64,000 nt of DNA from the NCBI GenBank assembly GCA_020744425.1, contig JAGMUV010000005.1, forward strand, positions 4,340,001-4,404,000. The letters run 5' to 3'. Positions within the stretch are counted from its first letter, which is position 1; the number at the start of each line of letters is the position of its first letter. The position numbers and the translations under genes were made by a program. The notes under the pieces are model-generated. The model did not search any database, had not been told where the DNA came from, and was given only the letters and a program-made list of their open reading frames with translations. Positions 22,260 through 31,910 of the stretch are shown here, one piece after another. The stretch comes from Dactylonectria macrodidyma (Eukaryota; Ascomycota; Sordariomycetes; Hypocreales; Nectriaceae).

Positions 22260-24853
22260 GTGTTGGTCAGGCACCTACCAACCAAGGGCGAGGCTGTGGG
22301 CTACTATGGTATTGCTGCCGAAGCAATGTTACGCAACAAAGGCCTGGCTGTGCTACAAAAGACATACGATGACAGCTATTTGAGCTGCTCAACAGCCGTC
22401 TACTATGAAGGCCAGGTACGTAGATTTTCTTTGTTAACGCCAACCCCGAACAACTGCCCGAACTTACTTGCTCACGGCCAAATCACTTGTAGGGGAATGA
22501 GATCGAGGCGATGCGCCACTGGAGGGGTGCCCTTGATCAGATTTACGACTATCAGGCAAATCGAGCGGTCCCCATCCACCTGCCGCTAACAACCACTGAG
22601 AAGGCATTGCAAGATGCCCTCAAGGAGCTCGAACTACAGTGCAAGGAACGGATCGACCTCCTAGAGGCACTCCGGATTTCTCGACAACATGAGGACAATA
22701 GCCCGTCACCATCGACAGGAAAACTATTAAAGAGACCAAGTTTGGCAGAAACCGACAGCCGGGGAAAGGGAGCCATCGGCCAAGGCACGATTCCCGCCGT
22801 AACATATTCCGAGCTCTCACGTCCAGCCTTGCCTCCACGACCTTCCCTTTCGATGCGGCGGTCTTCTGAGAATGCGCTCGTCAATGGTAGCAGCTCACAC
22901 CTCGATCCACCGCCATCAACAAGTTCAGTGCCGAGAACGACATCCCCTCAGTTACCGCCTAGGCCAGGCAAGACACTACGATCTCCCAGCCCAGAAAAGC
23001 ACACCATGCGAACTACCCTACGAACAGGAATGGTGGGCGAAAGACCCATGAAGATGACTCGTAAGTCGTCCAAACCTGTTGGTGAAGGGCCGAGCAAGGC
23101 TGCCACCCTCGCCTGGAGTGCACTAGGTTCGAAGGACAAACTCTCAAGAAACACCTCTTCCGAGACTGGATCGGTACCGTTGAGATCAAGCCCTCGAACT
23201 TCCCTCGATCAAAGCCGTAAGCCACCGTCCGCGCCATTACAATGGGATAGCCATTCGAGGAGACTTGTCGTGCCTCGAGAAAGTGAGTCGAGCGGAGATG
23301 GTCGTCACTCAGATGAATATTGCTATACGAAGCCGTCACTCCTCTCTGTGAGCGCCGCATCCAGTGCCCTCGGTGCGTTGTCATTACAGGATTTGCCATC
23401 AACCGAGCAAGGACCGAGTCGCTCAGAACGACCGGCTGCTGGACGGGCCAGTTCCTCAATAACGTCCCCCCGTAAAATTTCAAGACAGTATGATTCCACC
23501 AAAGACAGTGGAACCATTGACTCTGGAGAGATTTCGGAGAGGAGAATCGTTTCAGATTCTCCGGCTGGGAAAGGCCCGGTCGTGAGGCGATCTAGCAGGC
23601 CATCCAAACAACCCAGGTCGGATCCAGAGAGGATGAATCGTCCTTACCGGCGTGAACAAAAATCACGTCCGGTCTCCGGTTCGAGCGAGTCCGGAGAGGA
23701 TACTGGTCAGCCCTCGTCCGGGGCTCGTCGACGCAGGTCAAAGGAACCTATCATCCAAGCCGACTCGGAAGCTCAAACTTCAGAAGAGTCACTTACAGAA
23801 GAGAGCCCAAGCGAAATGAGTGCGTGGAAGAAGAAGAAGGCTACGATTCTCAAGAACTTACCTCCAGGCATCGATGAGGCGGCTGCCAAGCAAATTCTCA
23901 ACGATATCGTCGTTCAGGGAGACGAGGTTCACTGGGCCGATGTTGCAGGCTTGGAGATTGCCAAGAATGCCCTTCGAGAGACAGTGGTGTATCCGTTCCT
24001 CCGACCAGATCTGTTCATGGGATTGCGAGAACCGGCCAGAGGTATGTTGCTTTTTGGGCCTCCAGGTACAGGGAAAACCATGTTGGCGAGGGCTGTCGCG
24101 ACAGAATCCCAGTCAACATTCTTCTCCATCTCAGCCAGCAGTTTGACGAGCAAGTACCTAGGAGAGTCGGAGAAGCTAGTGAGGGCTCTATTTGGTCTTG
24201 CTCGGACGCTCGCTCCCAGTATTATCTTTGTCGACGAGATCGATTCTTTAATGTCACAGAGGTCAGGCTCCGGCGAGCATGAGGCGACCAGGAGAATCAA
24301 GACCGAGTTTCTCATCCAATGGAGTGGCCTTCAAAGGGCAGCTGCAGGGAAGGAGGTTAGTGAGAAGGACAAAGAACGGGGTGATGCAAATCGGGTCTTG
24401 GTGCTAGCTGCAACGAATTTGCCGTGGGCGATTGATGAAGCTGCTCGACGCCGATTTGTGAGACGTCAATACATACCGCTACCAGAGGCAACCACTCGAG
24501 ACTCTCAACTTCGAACACTATTAGGACAGCAGAAACACGACCTTTCGGATGAAGATATTCGCAGATTAGTAGATCTAACAGACGGTGAGTGGTACGATTG
24601 ACAGTGGAGCTAGCGCTAACTTTTGTTGATAGGTTTCTCTGGTTCAGACATTACAGCATTAGCAAAGGATGCAGCCATGGGGCCGCTACGATCGCTGGGT
24701 GAAGCCTTGCTGCATATGACTATGGATCAGATCCGGCCGATCGGCCTCTCTGACTTCGAGGCGAGTCTAAGTACGATCCGACCTAGTGTAAGCAAATCGG
24801 GACTGAAGGAGTATGAGGATTGGGCAAAGGAGTTTGGAGAACGGGGTGGTTAG
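22260..24853 (+). CDS. SAP1: SAP1-like AAA ATPase (meiotic-clade), 5' end unresolved
   Basis: Exons at about 22260-22415, 22493-24584 and 24633-24853 join in frame. The first holds part of an MIT-like helical region (GEAVGYYGIAAEAML). A long Ser/Pro/Arg-rich disordered linker follows, then a full AAA module with WADVAGLE, Walker A GPPGTGKT, pore loop KYLGESEK, Walker B IIFVDEID and the arginine-finger region ARRRFVRR. EFLIQWSGLQRAAAG matches the Sap1/spastin/katanin/Vps4 clade and best fits yeast Sap1. The family are hexameric remodelling ATPases acting on protein complexes such as microtubules or ESCRT-III; the client here is unknown. The given start is only the limit of the useful frame: one extra G in the GGG at 22286-22288 would explain why the domain continues upstream in another frame. 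Confidence 0.86.
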
Positions 24854-25236
24854 ACAGGTGTTACACAGGCTACCATGTAAACCAAATGTATCTTAGAATG
24901 GCGAGGCTATGAACTACACTGTCTCCATTCTTGGATGTGATCCATAATTTGCTTCTCTCCATCGGCATGCATTTATGCCTTCATCAAATTTTCGTTTCAT
25001 CAAGCTGAATGGCTAGTATGTCGTTTCAAAATAGTACAGTAGGCAGCTTTGGCGACAGCTTTGATTCACAACGCCTCCTCGCGCCCATGGCTCACAATAT
25101 CGTACAGGGCAGTGAGTTGAGCCCTTCGCCCCGGTTCCCACATGCAATCCCCAAGAAACTAAGCCTCAAGCCCAGGATGCTATGGCAGCTGATAGTTAAA
25201 GATTGTTAGGGTTTTCGAAGATGGATGCTGAGAATC
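24854..25236. other. Convergent 3' region, SAP1-like / uS17m
   Basis: This is a 383-bp gap between two 3' ends. Nothing beyond probable 3' UTRs is seen. Confidence 0.6.
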
Positions 25237-25797
25237 TTAATCGAGATCGCCTGCTGAGGTCTGAGCCTTGCGCTCTTGCGCCTCCTCCCAGGCCATTCGC
25301 TTTGCTTCCTTCTTCTCAAGCTCTAGTCTTTTTTCCTCTTGTGTCCTCTCCACCTCGGCCTGTCTCCTGGCCGCCCTTCGCTCATCCTTGACGGCCTTCT
25401 TGGCCTCTCGTTCTGCTATCCTCTCCTCCAGAGTCGGCACCGGCGGTCGGTCCTCAATGGGTACACCATAGGGCGCAATGATGTGCTTCACTACGTGACG
25501 CTTGTGCTGCGAGGTCGGCCACCCAGGAACGATGGAGATAACGTCGCCGGTTCGGAGGGAGGAATTGGGGTCGTGAACGAGGTAGTGCTTGGGGTCGGCG
25601 TACCACTAAATACAGAATTAGCAAATTGCCCCCGAAAGTGATTACGGGAGGCGTCTGCTCACCTTGTTGACGATTTTGTTCCACTTCTGACCGCCAACGC
25701 GGACTTTGACAGTCTTCTGCATGAGCCCAGCCGAGACGACAACACCATGCAGCTCGTGTGTGACACGGCGTGCGGCCTTGGCAACTTGAGACGACAT
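25237..25797 (-). CDS. MRPS17: Mitochondrial ribosomal protein uS17m
   Basis: Two exons (25797-25663 and 25605-25237) give 167 aa. Residues about 10-95 form an S17-type OB-fold domain: GVVVSAGLMQKTVKVRV, then KWYADPKHYLVHDPN and a GDVISIVPG loop, as in bacterial and mitochondrial S17. The C-terminal about 55 residues are a charged Glu/Arg/Lys helix, a fungal mitochondrial extension. By family it binds helix regions of the small-subunit rRNA in the mitochondrial ribosome. No strong cleavable presequence is obvious; the N-terminus (MSSQVAKAARRV) is basic and amphipathic enough to target. It converges on the SAP1-like gene and diverges from EMG1. Confidence 0.9.
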
Positions 25798-26882
25798 TAT
25801 GGCGTATGGTTACTGTGTCAGAGCAACCAGTTGGGAAGCCAGGAAAGCGGCCAGTTCATCAATCGCTAGTCGGAGTGCAGATGTGTGTTGTTGGATCATC
25901 TATGAAGGATGCGGCGCATCAAAGGTTGCAGTTCCAGGTTTTGGCAGCCAATAGGCGCCGAGGAAGGATGGCCATCTGTGCTTAGGTAAGAGGGCACCTA
26001 AGCCATGAGCAACGGTCATGGTAATTGGTGGCAGAAGATGGGATGTGACCCGTTCAGTGAATACGTAAGGTAGGTAGCTTACCTACTATATGCGAGTAGA
26101 AAACGTGGTTTTTACAGCCTCCAAAAAAATAGTGCTTGCTTTAGACAGCCAAATTCATCGCAAATGTCGCAGAGTGCATTGCTAGTTCAATGTGACTTTT
26201 TTGTCCAGAGATATAGAAAGCGAGCGAGCACGCGGGTCCAACAATACACCGCACACTTTACACGCTTAAGTCCACCAGAAGTGTGCGGTGTATTATTGGA
26301 CCCGCGTGGTGAGGAATCCCCCCCTTCGGTTTGGAGATACGTACGTAGTACCATGGCACGTGCCGGTGATTCTGTCGAACTATCTTCGGCACCCGAAACC
26401 CTGAAGCCGATGCATGAGCTGTCGTGGCTGCTCTGGCCAGACCCAGAATTCGGACTTACACCGCCCGAGTTCGGCATAGTGGAATAGAACACGGTTGTTC
26501 CGTGGTACCTTCTTCGCTGCTTTGCTGAATAAATTTAGTGGGACTCCAGGGTCAACTGCCTCACTAGCCTTCGCTCCAGGGATTGGTTCTTCAAGTGTTT
26601 GGTACTTCGTAGTCATTTACCCATCCCCTCCACACCGTCTGGTTTTTCTTCGTCCCCCTCCACCCTTCTCCGTCCCCATTTCCTCTCTCACAATATCAGA
26701 ACTCACTCAACCGAGCACTGTTTCGATAGCACCCTCAATCTACCCAGCGCAGATTATCGCCGAGTCGCTGCGGAATCTCGAATTTTCCACCGGATCTCCT
26801 ACACACCGCACACCCGTTCATTGGCATTGGGTCGCCCACACCCACATTTCAGCCTCCCCCACACTCGCGTCAACCTCTCACC
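25798..26882. promoter_or_regulatory. Divergent region uS17m / EMG1 with embedded hairpin
   Basis: The 1,085 bp should hold both promoters. A run of TAGGTAGCTTACCTAC-like motif lies near 26,070-26,090, and a large hairpin lies at 26229-26308. Frames of up to 142 codons here are pyrimidine-rich leader sequence or pass through the hairpin, and are not believed. Confidence 0.5.
26229..26308. repeat. 80-bp near-perfect hairpin (30-bp arms)
   Basis: The left arm 26229-26258 (starts CACGCGGGTCCAA) and right arm 26279-26308 are reverse complements at 29 of 30 positions, with a 20-nt loop. The only mismatch is a C/T transition. No flanking target-site duplication is clear. It may be a small foldback element, a transcription terminator-like structure or the core of a larger decayed element. 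Confidence 0.85.
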
Positions 26883-27789
26883 ATGTCCTCCCCCGAGCGC
26901 CGTGCTGGAGTCAAGCGTCCTAGTATGAAACAACCATATACTTGTTACTCCTCGAGGAGCTGATCGCTAATGCAGGCGGCCCGGCCATAGGGACGCAATC
27001 GCTTCCCCCTCCTGCACTTCCGCAGTTGGTTGCCGAACAAAACACGCCAATTCCCCCCACTGATAAAGACTCGCAACGACTCATCGTGGTGTTATCCAAT
27101 GCCAGCCTCGAGACGTACAAAGCCTCGCACGGCGGTACCAGCCGCACCGGCATGCACCGCGAGGATAAGTACTCGCTGCTCAACAGCGACGAGCACATCG
27201 GTGTTATGCGAAAGATGAACCGGGACATTAGTGATGCCCGCCCCGACATCACCCACCAGGTTTCAACTATGGCTGCTTGAGTTGGCATTCAACATGCTGA
27301 CGTTTCTTTTAGTGCCTGCTGACCCTCCTGGACTCCCCAATCAACAAGGCGGGCAAGCTTCAAATCTACATCCACACTGCCAAGGGGGTCCTCATCGAGG
27401 TATCACCTTCGGTCCGTATCCCCCGAACGTTTAAGCGCTTCGCCGGTTTGATGGTCCAGTTGCTGCACCGCCTGTCCATCCGCTCGACCAACTCCAACGA
27501 GAAGCTTCTGCGCGTTATTCAAAACCCCATCACTGATCACCTACCCCCCAACTGCCGCAAGGTGACACTGAGCTTCGACGCTCCTCTCGTTCGCGTTCGC
27601 GAGTGGGTTGAGACTGTTGAGTCCAAGGAGAGCATTTGCGTCTTCGTCGGCGCCATGGCAAAGGGAGAGGATAACTTTGCCGACTCGCTCGTTGACGAGA
27701 AGATCTCCATCAGCAACTACTCGCTGTCTGCAAGTGTAGCCTGCAGCAAGTTCTGTCACGCCGCCGAAGATGTTTGGGACATCATGTAA
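26883..27789 (+). CDS. EMG1: EMG1/NEP1, 18S rRNA pseudouridine N1-methyltransferase
   Basis: Three exons (26883-26922, 26976-27259, 27313-27789) give 266 aa, close to yeast Nep1 (252). The start codon lies in a good context (CACCATGTC). After a short disordered N-terminus come [15 protein letters not shown], then [21 protein letters not shown], and the SPOUT-fold cofactor region with FVGAMAKG and NYSLSAS, where the knot binds S-adenosylmethionine. By family the enzyme methylates a hypermodified pseudouridine in helix 31-35 of 18S rRNA in the nucleolus and is essential for 40S assembly. Introns are 53 nt each. Confidence 0.95.
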
Positions 27790-29946
27790 GCCCATCGCAA
27801 GGTTCGTTGGTTGGGAACAGGAATAGAGACATAAGCCAAAGGCCGGGTCGCCTGGCGGCCATACAACATTGTCGCGAGGCAGATCGGCTAGGGTGAAGAC
27901 TTGGAATGCCTGGTTTACGCTGTCGCTTGTTTTTACAACCAAAACATGGGGCGTTCAACAACGGGTCCAAGACGTATTCATTGTCGTCTTGATGAGCCAC
28001 TTCAACCTGGTTCATATTTTTTTTCCTTTGCTATTTTCTTTTGCGTATGCGCCTCTGTTCAATTTCTGGCTTCTTGTTCTTTTATTGGTTCGATCACCAA
28101 GCCAACCCTGCATTCAAGACACTAACATACAGGCACACCATCACGGCCAAGGCAAGACAAGGCTACTGGACGGAGCTGAGCAAGGCAGAGTTGGGGGCCT
28201 ACCAAGAGAGAACAATAGTTTCAAGCTCTCTGGTGCGTGAGCAGACGCGTCTTGCTATCGGGACCAATCGGGGTCGCCTGGAGCTGGTTGAAACCATCTA
28301 AGGCTAAGAGAGATCCGAGGCCAAAGACGTGCAAGACAACGTGGGAGGGAAACTAGGAGGAAGCCAAATACGCGACCGCAGTCAGCACAGAAGAAGCAAG
28401 GTGCATATCTCGCATAATAAAGACAAATGCAAATCTCGAGCATGAGCCACTTGTACATACGTAGAGCAGTCCAGTTCTGGCCCAAAATCGGCCTGAGGCA
28501 AAGTTCAGTGCCCAAGTTGTAACCAATCCGCTCAACGACTGCGGCACTAGACACCAGTTGCGTCAACTTGTGTGGTGAGTGGTCGCCCCGCCTGGGGGTC
28601 GCGTGGTCAATTGGTTGCGCGACGGATTAGTTGAATGGACGAGCGGACAACAGACGGGTGACCCGATAACGACGAAGCCTCTCGGCCTCCACCTCACTTG
28701 GGCAAGCCTCGTAGCTTGGCGGTATTCAGTAGGTATCATAGTATGCATGGCAGAATTGACGTAAAGTTGTGACTTGGGAATGGATATGGGCTGGGCATTT
28801 GGTATTTGAGCCTCGGTCGGCTTTCAAAGTGGTCAAATAGCTAGCCCCCACGTACAGGTTGGGGTCAAATGCATCAAACCTCCCACGAGGAGGACGGGGA
28901 TGAGGGTCAGAGAGGAGGAATGGGCAGTGGTCTGCCGTAAGCCACCAGCCTATCTGAGTGGTAGGTGCATTATCTGGCTCGCTAGGGTAGAAGGTCTCTC
29001 AACCTCTCTAATACGCGTCAGGCGCGAGCTTGGAACAGCAGCTGATTCGTACCTAAGGTACTAAACACACGACTCTTTCGTATGTATTATGTACTGCTGT
29101 ACGTACCTACCTGTAGTAACCACTGCTCGAGCACTGGACATCCGACACTCCAGGGGAGATGGACGATGCTCGACGGGAGCTACGTAGCCGAGAGCCCGGG
29201 GGTGGCCGGGGGCGAACCGGGGGTGGAGGTCGGTGGAGGAGCCGGTGGGACGAGCCGGGCAACTCTGGGCCAGCTGTCGGCTCGACGTGGCACCCCTTGA
29301 TGGACGAACATCACACGTAGATATAGCATGGAGGGTTTGGGAGGGGCCAAGATATCAAAGGAGGCAGTATTGTCGGCCAGGTCCAGCTTCAAGTATATTC
29401 AAGCCCAAGGCTGGTGCTGTACTGAGAGCACCTGGTAGGTCCAAGTTGCCAGATCAAAGGAGGAATTGAGGGGACCAGAGGGGTTGCGGGAGACCTCACT
29501 CACCATGGTGTGAGGGAATTCCGGCTGGCAACGGCGGTAATTGGGGGTGATGGTGCTGTATTTGGCCTTCATCCACCATTTACCATCTAGGATCCAATGC
29601 CAGTCGTCTTGGTGGCACCCCTGACGCTGCAGGTACTGGATTAGTAGGTAGAAACGATCACAGCACCATCGGCGATACATGCATCATGTGATACCATGCA
29701 TGTTTCCATGTACCTCCTGCAGTTGGTAAGCTCCGTTTGGTTGAAGCATGTTCACTGCAAATTCCATCGGCCAACTCAGGCAATGAGCTCTGCGCGTTTA
29801 CAAGACGGCTACATATTGACATAACTGGTAGTTGGTCTTCGGGCGCGGCCAATGAGCCTAATTCGGAGCGTGTCAACTCGGGACGGGACGCGTAGGAACG
29901 TACACTATATCGCTGTTTGTCTATACCCGACACGCAGGAAGCAGCT

Positions 29947-30010
29947 GATTGGCACCACGGATTAGCACCACGGATTGGAGCCGTGGATTGGGGCCCTTGA
30001 TTGGCACTAT
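29947..30010. repeat. Degenerate 13-bp tandem repeat
   Basis: About five head-to-tail copies of a unit close to GATTGGCACCACG can be read, becoming more divergent to the right (GATTAGCACCACG, GATTGGAGCCGTG, and so on). It lies in non-coding sequence. Confidence 0.65.
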
Positions 30011-31469
30011 CGATTTGGATGAAGTCCAACCTAACTGGCTGTTGATGGGACCCAGCTGCAGCGGTTTTGTCGCTCACAATCGGGTGCATTAAATGTAGTA
30101 GGTACAGTAGTGATCTGTAGGTCTGTAAGGAGGTAGGTTAGTACATAAGGTAAACTGACCTACCCACCTTAGCAGTACACCATCTGTGCCTTGATATGCT
30201 TTTGGGCACAGTTATTAGTCTGATGTTGGTCGGGGTTTTAGCACAATCATCGTCTGCACAAAGGCTGCACGCGCTGCGCTTGCACAAAGGCTGTCTCCTT
30301 CACACCCCCATCAAATCGACGACCCTACCATCTTGCCATCCTGTCATGTGGTGTTTTCCACAGTCTCGTCTTTCTGATGCAATGTGACCAGTCGTGAGGA
30401 GATGCGATACAGGGATCCAAGCGAATGCACATACTAGCACGCTTTCCAGGGACCGGCCTCACATCATACAGTACGAACGGAGCAGGAAGAGGACGCAGTT
30501 CCCTCCCTCTCGGATCTAGATGGGTTTAACATGGAGGGGGGCAGCTGACGGGTGCCGAGGATGGGTACATAAGACAAGATGCAGAGGGGCCGCGCGCGCC
30601 AGACGAGAACAGAATGATGAGACACGGGGGCTGGCCGATGAGACGAGAACCCGTAGCGGCGTAGAGTCGAGGTCATATGTCATAACATCGACACGCCTCC
30701 AGGTCCTTGTTTCTCCTCTTTCTTCTGCATGTCGTTCTCTTCTTCTTCTCAGTCACGCTCAGCACAGTCACACTGGAATTGACTCACTCAACCCAGTTCA
30801 ATCAATTCCTAAGCAACGACCACGGACGACAAGACACAGACGCATAAGACACCCGCACATAGTCTATCTCCACATACCTACCTATTACCTAGACTGGGCA
30901 AAACCCATTCCGCACAATCGTGGCACAAATCACTTTGGCTGCTGTACTGTCCACATCCACTTATCCGCACTCACGCTCCAGAACATAATCACCATAACAC
31001 AGATGCACTACTAGACGGCCCTACAAAGACTCTTTGGCCCAGCTCTCATTATTCAGCTCTTCTGCCCAACTCTGCTGCCCCAGTAATTGCCTCCCACATA
31101 TCGACTCATTCGGAGAGAAGAGAACGCCTGGAAGCAAGCGCCAGGGAAGGATACGGCGTCTCGGCCTCGCCCCCGCACACTCCACCATCCTGACCGACTA
31201 TCCAGTGACCAACGGCCACCAAAACACAACACTCCAAAGCGGCCAAACAACCACACGTCCAACCCCCAGCTCAGCCCGACTTGGCGGCCCATATCGTTAA
31301 CAGACGTGTGGCCGCACTCTTGTCAGGGGCCAACGAAAAGGAAAAAAATAACCCGACAGCCGGTTCCAAAAGACAAGGCGCAACTCTCTCTTGCGTCTCC
31401 ATCACATCCATCAGTGCCATCACTCCCATCTCCCTACCTCCAGCTTAGCCCATCACCAATCGTCAACCC

Positions 31470-31620
31470 CACCACGACCTCCCCTCTCCCTTTTCCTCCT
31501 CCTCCTCTTCCTCCTCTTCTTCTCCTCCTCCTCCTCCCCGACTGCCTCGCCCGCCTCGTTTCGCCTCGTCTGTTTTGTTGTTCTCTTCTCCCCCCCCCCT
31601 CCCCCCCCTTCTCTCCAAAC
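31470..31620. repeat. Polypyrimidine tract upstream of VOC-domain gene
   Basis: About 150 bp are almost entirely C and T on the plus strand, with CCTCCTCCTCTT-like runs and a C run near 31,590. Such tracts are common in fungal promoters and leaders. The strand bias also creates spurious open frames. Confidence 0.7.
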
Positions 31621-31910
31621 CCCCCGTCCCCAATTTCAACTCCTCACGGGTTCGCCCCCTCCTCAAACCCTTCTCCTCTCACCGTCCTCTTGTCCTCTCC
31701 CGTCATTTTGCACATTGGCTTGACCGTCAGTCCGCCTTCGCGCCTTCCCGGCCCCCCCTGGTCGGTCAGCCAGCAGGGTCTTTCACTGCCGGGCTTTGCA
31801 AGGCTTCCCAAAGGGCCCAGCCAGCAAGCCAAGGCACACCCAAGCGGGGCGTCCCAGCGGGCAGCCACACTGGCAGCTCCACGGACGCGTACGGAGTATA
31901 ACAAGTCAAG

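Larger units (their letters stand above)
27790..31910. other. 4.1-kb gene-free stretch
   Basis: No supportable gene is seen in this stretch. It holds several TACCTAGGTA-like motifs (29,051-29,110; 30,095-30,180; about 30,878), a degenerate 13-bp tandem repeat (29,947-30,010), and at its right end a pyrimidine-rich stretch that probably includes the leader of the VOC-domain gene. Frames such as 31087-32031 are stretches of Pro/Ser/Leu created by C/T-rich sequence. A non-coding RNA gene cannot be excluded. Confidence 0.5.
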
